Source: Paraburkholderia sp. Ac-20340 (GTDB lineage: Bacteria; Pseudomonadota; Gammaproteobacteria; Burkholderiales; Burkholderiaceae). From it: a stretch of 33,557 nt of DNA. How positions within the stretch are numbered: position 1 is the stretch's first letter; every line of letters begins with the position of its first letter. Made by a program: the position numbers and the translations under genes. The notes below the pieces were generated by a model. It saw only the letters and a list, made by a program, of their open reading frames with translations, was not told the origin of the DNA and made no database searches. The DNA lies in the NCBI RefSeq assembly GCF_017104965.1, contig NZ_JAAGPR010000058.1:1-33557 (forward strand). Reading direction: 5' to 3'. This document shows, piece by piece, positions 17,733 to 25,167 of this stretch.

Positions 17733-18359
17733 TTAGCCTTCGCGCAGCCTGTAACCGCGCTGGGCCTTGCTGATGTCGTCCGGGGCGAGGCCCGGCAGCG
17801 CTTTCGCGAGTTCATCCGCGAGCGTGTGCAGGGCGGCTTCGTCGCCGTCTTTCAGTTCCAGCTCGATTTCGCAGATGGGCGCGCGGCGGGTCTCACCGTT
17901 CACCTCGGCCACGATCTCGCCCTGATCGACCGCCGCTTCGACCTGCGTGCCCGCCACCGTCAAGGTCCAGAGCGTGCGCGTGAAGTCGGTGCGAAAGAGC
18001 GGAATCAGGTTCGCAGCAGCGGCGGAAAGCGCCGTCGAAACGCCCGCTTCATCGCATTCGTGCAGCAGCTTGCCGACTTCCAGCGCTTCGCCCGCCACCG
18101 GCATTTCCCACTCGTGCCGCGCATGCAGACCATTCTGCGCCACACCCACGGTCTTGAAGGTTTGCAGCCAGCCTTCCGGCGCACGGCGCAGACGCAGCGC
18201 GCTTTTCGCCCGCGCGAGCGTCAGTTCCGGCGTGTCGAAGTAGATGTTCTCCAGCCGGATCGCGTGGCCAGGCGCGCCCGCGCGCGTTTCGAAGAAACGC
18301 AGCGCGGCGTCCACCTGATCCTGCGGCAGCGCGAGCTTGATTTCGCGTTCGATACCCAT
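17733..18359 (-). CDS. CYTH-domain triphosphatase
   Basis: A 208-residue protein of the CYTH / triphosphate tunnel metalloenzyme superfamily. The hallmark ExExK occurs as EREIK at residues 4-8. Alternating basic residues of the tunnel follow (for example LRLRR and the HEWEMP strand), with acidic strands near the C-terminus (CEIELELKDGDE). Members hydrolyse inorganic triphosphate, thiamine triphosphate or nucleoside triphosphates; some are adenylate cyclases. The short length without a CHAD domain favours a plain triphosphatase. It starts 20 bases after trpC and is followed at once by an intrinsic terminator, so it should be expressed with the trp genes. What it contributes to that operon is unknown. 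Confidence 0.9.
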   Translation of the reverse strand: MGIEREIKLALPQDQVDAALRFFETRAGAPGHAIRLENIYFDTPELTLARAKSALRLRRAPEGWLQTFKTVGVAQNGLHARHEWEMPVAGEALEVGKLLHECDEAGVSTALSAAAANLIPLFRTDFTRTLWTLTVAGTQVEAAVDQGEIVAEVNGETRRAPICEIELELKDGDEAALHTLADELAKALPGLAPDDISKAQRGYRLREG

Positions 18360-18379
18360 GACAGCCTGTATCCCGAAAC

Positions 18380-19165
18380 TCAGAAGAACATGCGGGCGAG
18401 TTCCGCGCCCGGTTGTTCGGCGCGCATGAACGCCTCGCCGACCAGGAACGAATGCACGGCCAGTTCGCGCATCTTCTCGACATCGGCGCGCGACAGAATG
18501 CCCGATTCCGTCACGACGATGCGGTCTTCCGGCACATCGTCGAGCATGCCGATGGTGGTTTGCAGCGTCGTTTCGAAGGTGCGCAGATTACGGTTGTTGA
18601 TGCCGATGAGCGGCGTCTTCAGCGTGAGCGCGTGCGTGAGTTCTTCGCGGTCGTGCACCTCGACCAGCACGGCGAGGCCGAGCGAATGCGCCAGTGCTTC
18701 GAGATCGCGCATCTGCTGCGGTTCGAGCGCGGCGGCGATCAGCAGGATCGCATCGGCGCCCATCGCGCGCGCTTCGACGATCTGGTACGGATCGACGATG
18801 AAGTCCTTGCGCAGCACCGGCAGATCGCACGCGGCGCGCGCGGCCTGCAGATACTCGACGCTGCCATGGAAGAACTGCACGTCGGTGAGCACGGAAAGGC
18901 AGGCGGCGCCGTGATTGGCATACGAGCGCGCGATTTCGGCGGGCTCGAAGTGCTCGCGCAGGATGCCTTTCGACGGGCTGGCCTTCTTCACTTCGGCGAT
19001 CACGGCCGCCTGGCCGTTCGCGTGTTTCGCACGCATCGCGCCGACGAAGTCGCGCAGATCGCGTGTGCTCGCGGCCAGACGCAGTTCTTCGAGCGGGGCG
19101 CTCTGCTCGGCGGCGCGCACTTCTTCGTGCTTCACCGCGATGATTTTCTGGAGGATGTCGCTCAT
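18380..19165 (-). CDS. trpC: Indole-3-glycerol phosphate synthase
   Basis: TrpC closes the indole ring, converting carboxyphenylamino-deoxyribulose phosphate to indole-3-glycerol phosphate in tryptophan synthesis. It is a 261-residue TIM barrel. The signature VIAEVKKASPSKGILREHF lies at about 55-73 with the catalytic lysines and Ser. Further signatures are VLRKDFIVDPYQI (about 118-130), LLIAAAL, LIGINNRNLRTF, and VTESGI. It is monofunctional, not fused to TrpF as in E. coli. It follows trpD by 34 bases and precedes the CYTH gene by 20 bases. Confidence 0.97.
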   Translation of the reverse strand: MSDILQKIIAVKHEEVRAAEQSAPLEELRLAASTRDLRDFVGAMRAKHANGQAAVIAEVKKASPSKGILREHFEPAEIARSYANHGAACLSVLTDVQFFHGSVEYLQAARAACDLPVLRKDFIVDPYQIVEARAMGADAILLIAAALEPQQMRDLEALAHSLGLAVLVEVHDREELTHALTLKTPLIGINNRNLRTFETTLQTTIGMLDDVPEDRIVVTESGILSRADVEKMRELAVHSFLVGEAFMRAEQPGAELARMFF

Positions 19166-19199
19166 GATGGTCTGCTAAAAACGGTGCTGGATCAGCGGG

Positions 19200-20228
19200 T
19201 TAGCGCTTGAATTGTTGCGTGAAGCGTACCAGTTCATCGACTTTGGCGCGCGCGCGGCCGCTGGCGATGGTCTCGCGCGCAAGCGCGATGCCGTCCGCGA
19301 TCGAATCGACCACGTTCGCCGAATAGAGCGCCGTGCCGGAATTGAGCGCGACGATTTCGCGTGCCGTGCCCGCTTCGTTCGACAGCGCGCCCAGCAGCAT
19401 GGCCTTCGATTCGTCGGCGTTTTCGACCTTCAGCGAGCGGTTCGACACCATCTGCAGACCGAAGTCTTCCGGATGGATTTCGTACTCGCGAATCTCGCCG
19501 TCCTTCAGTTCGCCCACGAGCGTGGCCGCGCCCAGCGACACTTCGTCCATGCCGTCCTTGCCGTACACCACGAGCACGTGCTTTGCGCCCAGGCGCTGCA
19601 TCACGCGCACCTGAATCCCGACGAGGTCGGCATGGAACACGCCCATCAACTGATTGGGCGCGCCGGCCGGATTGGTGAGCGGGCCGAGGATGTTGAAGAT
19701 GGTGCGCACGCCCAGTTCGCGGCGCACGGCGGCGATGTTCTTCATCGCCGGATGATGGTTGGGCGCGAACATGAAGCCCATGCCGGTTTCGGCGATCGAC
19801 GCGGCAACCTGATCCGGTTGCAGATCGATATTCACGCCGAGCGCGTCGAGCACATCCGCGCTGCCCGATTTGCTGGAGACGCCGCGATTGCCGTGCTTGG
19901 CGACCTTCGCGCCCGCCGCCGCCACGACGAACATCGACGCCGTGGAAATATTGAAGGTGTGCGAACCATCGCCGCCCGTACCGACGATATCGATGAAATT
20001 CGAGTTGTCCTTCACCTCGACGTGATGCGCGAATTCGCGCATCACCGTCGCGGCCGCCGTGATTTCGCCGATGGTTTCCTTCTTCACGCGCAGGCCGGTA
20101 ATGATGGCCGACGACAGCACCGGCGACAGCTCGCCGCGCATGATCATGCGCATGAGATGCAGCATCTCGTCGTGGAAGATTTCGCGGTGCTCGATCGTGC
20201 GTTGCAGCGCTTCCTGAGGGGTAATCAT
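19200..20228 (-). CDS. trpD: Anthranilate phosphoribosyltransferase
   Basis: TrpD transfers the phosphoribosyl group of PRPP to anthranilate, the second step of the tryptophan branch. The 342-residue protein has the PRPP-binding motif [17 protein letters not shown] near residues 84-100, then [21 protein letters not shown]-like (about 113-131), and the anthranilate-site region with conserved [19 protein letters not shown]. It is a stand-alone protein, separate from TrpG. A GGAGG lies about nine bases before the ATG at 20228. It follows trpG with a 16-base gap. Confidence 0.98.
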   Translation of the reverse strand: [342 protein letters not shown]

Positions 20229-20244
20229 GTTCGTGCCTCCCGCT

Positions 20245-20820
20245 TTACGCGCGCTTGGTCTGCTTCAGGAAATTCTCGAAGAGCGCGTGGCCGTGCTCGG
20301 AGAGAATCGATTCCGGATGGAACTGCACGCCTTCGACCGCAAGCGTCTTGTGGCGCACGCCCATGATTTCGCCGTCTTCGGTCCACGCGGACACTTCGAG
20401 GCAATCGGGCAGCGATTCGCGCTCGATCGCCAGCGAGTGATAGCGCGTGATGTTGAAGTGCTTCGGCAGATCGGCGAACACACCTTTGCAATCGGTTTCG
20501 ATCTGGCTGACCTTGCCGTGCATGATGGTTTTGGCGCGCACGACGCGCCCGCCGAATGCTTCGCCGATAGCCTGATGGCCGAGGCACACGCCCAGAATCG
20601 GCGTCTTGCCGGCGAATTCGCGCAGCACGTCGAGCGTGATGCCCGCGTTCTGCGGATTGCTCGGGCCCGGCGAGAGGCAGATGCGCTCGGGGTTGAGCGC
20701 CTTGATCTCGTCGATGGTGATTTCGTCGTTACGATGCGTGCGGACGTCTTCGCCAAGCTCGCCGAAGTACTGGACGATGTTGTAGGTAAACGAATCGTAG
20801 TTGTCGATCATGAGCAACAT
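20245..20820 (-). CDS. trpG: Anthranilate synthase component II (glutamine amidotransferase)
   Basis: TrpG hydrolyses glutamine and channels ammonia to TrpE for anthranilate formation; in many bacteria the same protein also serves PabB in folate synthesis. It is a class I amidotransferase of 191 residues. The nucleophile is Cys79 in LGVCLGHQAIGE, and the triad is completed by His168 and Glu170 in VQFHPES. The start matches the conserved MLLMIDNYDSFTYN. It lies between trpE (18-base gap) and trpD (16-base gap). Confidence 0.98.
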   Translation of the reverse strand: MLLMIDNYDSFTYNIVQYFGELGEDVRTHRNDEITIDEIKALNPERICLSPGPSNPQNAGITLDVLREFAGKTPILGVCLGHQAIGEAFGGRVVRAKTIMHGKVSQIETDCKGVFADLPKHFNITRYHSLAIERESLPDCLEVSAWTEDGEIMGVRHKTLAVEGVQFHPESILSEHGHALFENFLKQTKRA

Positions 20821-20838
20821 GGTCTATCTCCGCTCAAA

Positions 20839-22332
20839 TCAGAAGTCGCTGTCGAGGCCGTCCTGCACCTGCTCGGCGGCGCGCAGCACGGCGCGCGCCT
20901 TGTTTTCCGTCTCTTGCCATTCCGACTCGGGCACCGAATCGGCCACCACGCCGGCTGCGGCCTGCACATACAGATTGCCGTTGTGGATGACGCCCGTGCG
21001 GATCGTGATGGCCAGATCCATCTCGCCGTTGAACGAGAGATAGCCGACCGCGCCGCCGTACAGGCCGCGCTTCACGGGTTCGAGTTCGTCGATCAGTTCC
21101 ATCGCGCGCACCTTGGGCGCGCCCGACAGCGTGCCGGCGGGGAAGGTCGCGCGCAGCACGTCGTAATTCGTCATGCCCTGTTTAAGCTTGCCTTCGACCG
21201 AGCTGACGATGTGCTGCACGTGCGAGTACTTTTCGATGACCATCTTGTCGGTCACCGTCACCGAACCGATTTCGGCGATACGGCCCACGTCGTTGCGCGC
21301 GAGGTCGATCAGCATGACGTGCTCGGCGATCTCCTTCGGATCGTTGAGCAGTTCGGTCGCGAGTTCGGCGTCGCGCTCGGGCGTGTTGCCGCGCGGACGC
21401 GTGCCGGCGAGCGGACGGATCGTCACGATGCGGTCTTCGCCGCGCTGTTCCTGACGCACCAGAATCTCCGGCGACGCGCCCACCACGTGGAATTCGCCGA
21501 AGTTGTAGTAGTACATGTACGGCGACGGGTTCAGCGAACGCAGCGCGCGATACAGCGAGAGCGGATTATCGCGATACGGCTTGGTCAGGCGCTGGCCGAC
21601 CTGCACCTGCATCAGCTCGCCCGCCGCGATGTATTCCTTCGCCTTGCGCACGGCCGCGAGGTAATCGTCCTTCTTGAATTCGCGATAGGTCTCGGTGCGC
21701 ACGCTCGCCGTCGTGACCGGCGGCTGCACCGTGGCGCGCAGACGCTGCTTGAGCTCACGCAGGCGAAGTTTCGCCTTGGTGTAGGCCTCGGGCGTTTGCG
21801 GATCGGCGTAGACGATCAGGTAGAGCTTGCCCGCGAGATTGTCGATCACCGCGACTTCTTCGCTGAGCAGCAGCTGGATGTCGGGCAGGCCGAGATCGTC
21901 GGGCGGGCAGGTCGTCGCGAGTTTTTTCTCGATATAACGCACCGCGTCGTAGCCGAAGTAGCCGGCCAGACCGCCGCAGAAACGCGGCAGGCCCGAACGC
22001 TGCGCGACCTTGAAGCGCGACTGGTATTGAGCGATGAATTCGAGCGGATCGCCGTTGTGCGTTTCGATCACCTGGCCGTCGCGCACGACTTCCGAGACGC
22101 CGTCTTTCACGCGGATCAGCGAGCGTGCGGGCAGGCCGATGAACGAGTAGCGCCCGAAGCGCTCGCCGCCCACGACGGATTCCAGCAGGAAGGAGTTGGC
22201 GCCGCCGCGCTCGGGTTGCGCGAGCTTCAGATACAGCGAAAGCGGCGTTTCGAGATCGGCCAGTGCTTCGGCGATCAGCGGGATGCGATTGTAGCCCTCG
22301 TTGGCGAGGGACTGAAATTCGAGTTCGGTCAT
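20839..22332 (-). CDS. trpE: Anthranilate synthase component I
   Basis: TrpE converts chorismate to anthranilate with ammonia from TrpG, the first and feedback-inhibited step of tryptophan synthesis. At 497 residues it has the usual length. The tryptophan-binding motif LLES lies at 49-52 in the N-terminal domain. The C-terminal chorismate-binding domain has PSPYMYY, IRPLAGTRPRG, DLARNDVGR and the GTLSGAPKVRAMELIDELE signature. The ATG at 22332 was chosen on family N-termini (MTELEFQSLANEGYNRIPL) with AGGA/GGAA upstream. The frame is open for 85 more codons, but that Arg/His-rich stretch looks non-coding. A leader peptide and attenuator lie 332 bases upstream. Confidence 0.97.
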   Translation of the reverse strand: MTELEFQSLANEGYNRIPLIAEALADLETPLSLYLKLAQPERGGANSFLLESVVGGERFGRYSFIGLPARSLIRVKDGVSEVVRDGQVIETHNGDPLEFIAQYQSRFKVAQRSGLPRFCGGLAGYFGYDAVRYIEKKLATTCPPDDLGLPDIQLLLSEEVAVIDNLAGKLYLIVYADPQTPEAYTKAKLRLRELKQRLRATVQPPVTTASVRTETYREFKKDDYLAAVRKAKEYIAAGELMQVQVGQRLTKPYRDNPLSLYRALRSLNPSPYMYYYNFGEFHVVGASPEILVRQEQRGEDRIVTIRPLAGTRPRGNTPERDAELATELLNDPKEIAEHVMLIDLARNDVGRIAEIGSVTVTDKMVIEKYSHVQHIVSSVEGKLKQGMTNYDVLRATFPAGTLSGAPKVRAMELIDELEPVKRGLYGGAVGYLSFNGEMDLAITIRTGVIHNGNLYVQAAAGVVADSVPESEWQETENKARAVLRAAEQVQDGLDSDF

Positions 22333-22662
22333 GTTCCGATCCTGTGCGTGCTGCCGTTCGCGACGTCGGGTGCGGGCCCAGTGCGGCTCAAAAAGGGGCG
22401 CGGCGTGTGCGCGATGGCGTCTGTTTTGAGTGCTTGAGTACGCTGGCGCTCGCTCGTGCGGCCCGTTGTCGTGCAGGTGCGCGAGCACTTGCCGGGCCGG
22501 AGTGCGGACAATCGGCAGCGAGGTGTGGCGTAGGCGCTGGCGGCCCGGCATGCGCGAGATCGGCATGCAAGGACGGCGAAAGCCCACGGCAAAACCAGCC
22601 GACGGGTAACCGCAACAGTGTAGAGACGAGTGGGACGAAACACGCGCAAGCGCGCAGCGAAG
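22333..22662 (-). other. Long untranslated stretch between the trp attenuator and trpE
   Basis: These 330 bases hold no convincing gene. Short open frames across them encode Arg/Ala/His-rich sequence typical of GC-rich non-coding DNA. Just after the terminator T run the minus strand can pair CTTGCGCG with CGCGCAAG of the terminator loop, a possible further alternative structure. An unrecognised regulatory element or internal promoter cannot be excluded. Confidence 0.5.
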
Positions 22663-22782
22663 TAAAAAACGGAGCTGAAGAGGGGCTTGCGCGCGACTTC
22701 AGCGAACCTCGAGTGAGGTTAGCGCGACCAGCGACGCCAGGGCCAGGCTCCCCGGTCGATGCTGCTCAGACTCCGTTTTTTA
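22663..22782 (-). repeat. Perfect 12-bp inverted repeat enclosing the trp leader
   Basis: Plus-strand TAAAAAACGGAG at 22663-22674 is the exact inverse complement of CTCCGTTTTTTA at 22771-22782. In the mRNA the start of the leader coding region can therefore pair with the terminator tail, closing the whole Trp-codon and hairpin region in one outer helix. Flanking CUGAG/UUCAG pairing may lengthen it past a bulge. Confidence 0.85.
22664..22703 (-). terminator. trp operon attenuator (leader terminator)
   Basis: On the minus strand GCTGAAG (22703-22697) pairs with CTTCAGC (22680-22674) around a 16-base loop, followed by TCCG and six T (22669-22664). It begins 15 bases after the stop codon of the leader peptide. 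An upstream hairpin AACCTC-ACTC-GAGGTT (22720-22705), extended by GCG/CGC across a two-base bulge, overlaps its left arm by two bases and is the best antiterminator candidate. Confidence 0.75.
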
Positions 22783-22793
22783 TTCAGAAACAT
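22719..22793 (-). CDS. trpL: trp operon leader peptide (24 residues, three Trp codons)
   Basis: A 24-codon open frame with ATG at 22793 and TAA at 22719-22721, too short for usual gene finding. Its C-terminal third reads GAWPWRRWSR, with UGG codons at 22743-22745, 22737-22739 and 22728-22730. Three Trp codons in six positions, just before a terminator and upstream of trpE, is the arrangement of ribosome-mediated attenuation: stalling at these codons when charged tRNA-Trp is scarce would let the antiterminator hairpin form. The Lys-Lys codons 5-6 form an A6 run that is part of a 12-bp inverted repeat with the terminator tail. No clear Shine-Dalgarno precedes the ATG (upstream bases are CACCTTATCCTC), which is odd for this mechanism; no in-frame upstream start was found before a stop. 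Confidence 0.82.
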   Translation of the reverse strand: MFLNKKRSLSSIDRGAWPWRRWSR

Positions 22794-22821
22794 GAGGATA
22801 AGGTGACGGTAAGTACAGAAC

Positions 22822-23529
22822 TTAGGTCAGAAGATTGTGTGCTGCGATGGCGTTGGACGCCTCAAGCAGCGTGGCAACTATACCATCCGACTCAATTTTT
22901 TGTACAGGTTGGCCGTGATTGTAGCCATAGGGCACCGTGAGCGTTGCCGCACCGGCTGCACGGCCGGCGATGGCGTCGTTTTCCGAATCGCCGATAGCGA
23001 CGGCCGCCTGCGGTTTCACGCCCAGGCGCTCGCACGCCGTGAGCATGGGCAGCGGATCGGGCTTCTTCTTCGGCAGACTGTCGCCGCCCAGCACGACCTC
23101 GAAGTAGCGCGCGAGGCCGTATTGCTGAAGCAGCTCGACGGCAAAGCGATGCGGCTTGTTGGTCACGCAGGCAAGACGAATGCCCTGATCGCGCAGCGCG
23201 GCCAGACCCGCTTCCACATCGGGATACAGATGCGTGTGGCGGCCGTTGATCTTCGCGTACTCGTCCTGATAAAGCGCCAGCGCTTCGTCGAAGCGCGACT
23301 GGGCTTCATCTTGCGCAAAACGCGGGGCGAGCACGCTCTTGATCAAATGTTCCGAACCCTTGCCGACATAACCCATCACTTCTTCGCGCGTGGTTTCCTC
23401 GGCGTCGAACTGGGCGAGCATGCCGTTCAGGCCGGCGGCGAAGTCGTCGGCGGTATCGACCATGGTGCCGTCGAGGTCGATCAGCGCCGCTTCGATGCGC
23501 GGCGCCGTGAACTTGACGGTGGCGCTCAT
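22822..23529 (-). CDS. gph: Phosphoglycolate phosphatase
   Basis: Gph dephosphorylates 2-phosphoglycolate, a by-product of DNA damage repair and of oxygenase reactions. The 235-residue HAD-superfamily protein has motif I ALIDLDGTMVDT with nucleophile Asp18 and general acid Asp20. It also has an alpha-helical cap, motif II CVTNKP, motif III Lys in PKKKPDPLPML and motif IV IGDSENDAIAGRAAG. The TPMLTACERLG-like segment and length favour Gph over other HAD-IA enzymes. Its ATG overlaps the rpe stop as ATGA, implying translational coupling. The trp leader follows 28 bases after its stop, so readthrough from rpe-gph into trp is possible. Confidence 0.93.
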   Translation of the reverse strand: MSATVKFTAPRIEAALIDLDGTMVDTADDFAAGLNGMLAQFDAEETTREEVMGYVGKGSEHLIKSVLAPRFAQDEAQSRFDEALALYQDEYAKINGRHTHLYPDVEAGLAALRDQGIRLACVTNKPHRFAVELLQQYGLARYFEVVLGGDSLPKKKPDPLPMLTACERLGVKPQAAVAIGDSENDAIAGRAAGAATLTVPYGYNHGQPVQKIESDGIVATLLEASNAIAAHNLLT

Positions 23530-24221
23530 TGCGCGCCCGCGCCCTTGACCGTGGCGAGCTGTGCGCGCATCTGGTCGATCACCGCCTTGTAATCCGGCTT
23601 GCCGAACACGGCCGAACCGGCGACGAAGGTATCTGCGCCTGCTGCGGCGATTTCGGCGATGTTGTCGATCTTCACGCCGCCATCCACTTCAAGGTGAATT
23701 TCGCGGCCGGTGCGCGCCGTGTAGGCGTCGATCTTCGCGCGTGCTTCACGCAGCTTGTTGAGCGCTTCGGGAATGAACGACTGGCCGCCGAAGCCCGGGT
23801 TCACCGACATGATCAGCACGAGGTCGACCTTGTCCATCACGTGGTCGAGATAGCTCAGCGACGTGGCCGGGTTGAACACCAGACCGGCCTTGCAGCCGTG
23901 GTCGCGGATCAGCGACAGCGTGCGGTCGATGTGATCCGAGCCTTCCGGGTGGAAGCTGATCAGGTTCGCGCCGGCCTTGGCGAAATCGGGCACGATGCGG
24001 TCGACCGGGCGCACCATCAGATGCACGTCGATGGGCACGTCCACGTGCGGGCGGATCGCCTCGCACACGAGCGGGCCGATGGTGAGGTTCGGCACGTAAT
24101 GGTTGTCCATCACGTCGAAGTGAATCCAGTCGGCGCCGGCGGCGACAACATTACGGACTTCCTCGCCAAGCCGCGCGAAGTCGGCCGAGAGGATGCTGGG
24201 AGCGATGCGGAATTGCGTCAT
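23526..24221 (-). CDS. rpe: Ribulose-phosphate 3-epimerase
   Basis: Rpe interconverts ribulose-5-phosphate and xylulose-5-phosphate in the pentose phosphate pathway. The 231-residue TIM barrel starts with the family sequence APSILSADFARLGEEV. Metal-binding residues include His34 and Asp36 in WIHFDVMDNHYVPN, with further ligands in IDVHLMV (His) and LEVDGGVK (Asp). The phosphate-binding MSVNPGFGGQSFIPEAL is present. It overlaps gph by four bases and is the first gene of the rpe-gph-trp run. A weak TAAAAT (24255-24260, minus) is the only promoter-like box upstream, without a good -35. Confidence 0.97.
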   Translation of the reverse strand: MTQFRIAPSILSADFARLGEEVRNVVAAGADWIHFDVMDNHYVPNLTIGPLVCEAIRPHVDVPIDVHLMVRPVDRIVPDFAKAGANLISFHPEGSDHIDRTLSLIRDHGCKAGLVFNPATSLSYLDHVMDKVDLVLIMSVNPGFGGQSFIPEALNKLREARAKIDAYTARTGREIHLEVDGGVKIDNIAEIAAAGADTFVAGSAVFGKPDYKAVIDQMRAQLATVKGAGAQ

Positions 24222-24520
24222 GGCGGCAATCGGAAAGACAGACGGGAAAACCGTATTTTACCGTCAGAGCGAGGGCGGCCTGCTCGTCCGAAGGCGCTTT
24301 CCGGCAACGTTGGCCATCCGGCCAGGACGGTGCACCGCGCTGGTGCGAAAGCAGACGAAGCCCAGCGCGCGGGGACAGACTGGCGAGCCGCGCCGGAGGC
24401 GGATCTGCGGGCGATGCCGGGTTGCGGGGGGCGGGCGCATCAAGCAGAATGCCATCCCATGTCCCCCGCATATCGGGCGGCCCGTCACAGCGGCCAAGTG
24501 GCCCGGCACATGGAACAAGG

Positions 24521-24895
24521 ATGAGTCAGTACGAATTCAGCGTGACCTCGCAGGTGCGCTACCTGCCCGAAGAATCGGACCCGGAGCGCCGGCAATATGC
24601 TTTCGCCTACACGCTGACGATTCGCAACACCGGCCAGGTGAGCGCGCAACTGATCGCGCGCCATTGGGTCATCACGGACAGCGAAGACCACGTGCAGGAA
24701 GTGAAGGGGCTCGGCGTGGTCGGCCATCAGCCGTTGCTCAAGCCAGGCGAGCAGTTCGAATACACGAGCTGGGCCGTGATCGCCACGCCCGTAGGCACGA
24801 TGCGCGGCGAATACTTCTGCGTGGCCGAAGACGCCGAACGCTTCGAAGCGCCCGTGCCCGAGTTCGTCCTGCGCATGCCGCGCACGCTTCACTGA
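24521..24895 (+). CDS. apaG: ApaG protein (Co2+/Mg2+ efflux-associated name)
   Basis: ApaG is a small cytosolic protein with an immunoglobulin/fibronectin-like beta-sandwich. It is named from the E. coli apaGH-ksgA operon and its biochemical role is not settled. The 124-residue protein has the family strands FAYTLTIRNTGQVSAQLIARHWVITD, the glycine motif EVKGLGVVGHQPLLKPGE (about 62-79), and the C-terminal GTMRGEYFC and PEFVLRMPRTLH. The ATG at 24521 matches the family N-terminus MSQYEFSVTSQVRYLPE; GGA lies six bases further upstream than the adjacent AAGG. There is no apaH neighbour. It diverges from rpe across 299 bases in which I see no gene. Confidence 0.95.
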   Translation: MSQYEFSVTSQVRYLPEESDPERRQYAFAYTLTIRNTGQVSAQLIARHWVITDSEDHVQEVKGLGVVGHQPLLKPGEQFEYTSWAVIATPVGTMRGEYFCVAEDAERFEAPVPEFVLRMPRTLH

Positions 24896-24968
24896 ACTGA
24901 AGCGTTGGCGCGCGCCATTTCACCTGTTGCAGTCATCGTTTTGAACCGTTGCCCGAATTTGGGGTCTG

Positions 24969-25106
24969 CTAGTCACGCCGGTCGTGCGGGGCTCGCTTTT
25001 TCCTGCCCGACGCGGTCCATACAACGATGAAAATCAACAGGAGGAGCGCGAGCAGCGCTTCCAGCCCAAACATGAGCATCGGGTATTCGTCGAGCAGATC
25101 AGACAT
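24969..25106 (-). CDS. Tiny single-helix membrane protein
   Basis: A 45-residue protein with an acidic N-terminus (MSDLLDEYP), one long hydrophobic helix at about 10-32 and a strongly basic C-terminus (GRKKRAPHDRRD). It looks like a single-pass inner-membrane protein with its basic tail in the cytoplasm. GGAAG lies about six bases before the ATG at 25106. The frame is open upstream to 25253 (94 residues), but that part lacks pattern and overlaps the mltA signal region on the other strand. No function is recognised. It lies tail-to-tail with apaG and divergent from mltA. Confidence 0.6.
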   Translation of the reverse strand: MSDLLDEYPMLMFGLEALLALLLLIFIVVWTASGRKKRAPHDRRD

Positions 25107-25167
25107 GGCGGCTTCCATCGAAAACAACGCAGATTGTGCGCCAGAATTGGCGCGCACTTCCGGCCTG

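Noticed and set aside
22333..22587. An 85-codon N-terminal extension of trpE
   Set aside because: The extension is rich in Arg, His and Pro without family resemblance, and TrpE proteins begin near the MTELEF start at 22332, which has a ribosome binding site. It remains worth checking only because the gap is long.
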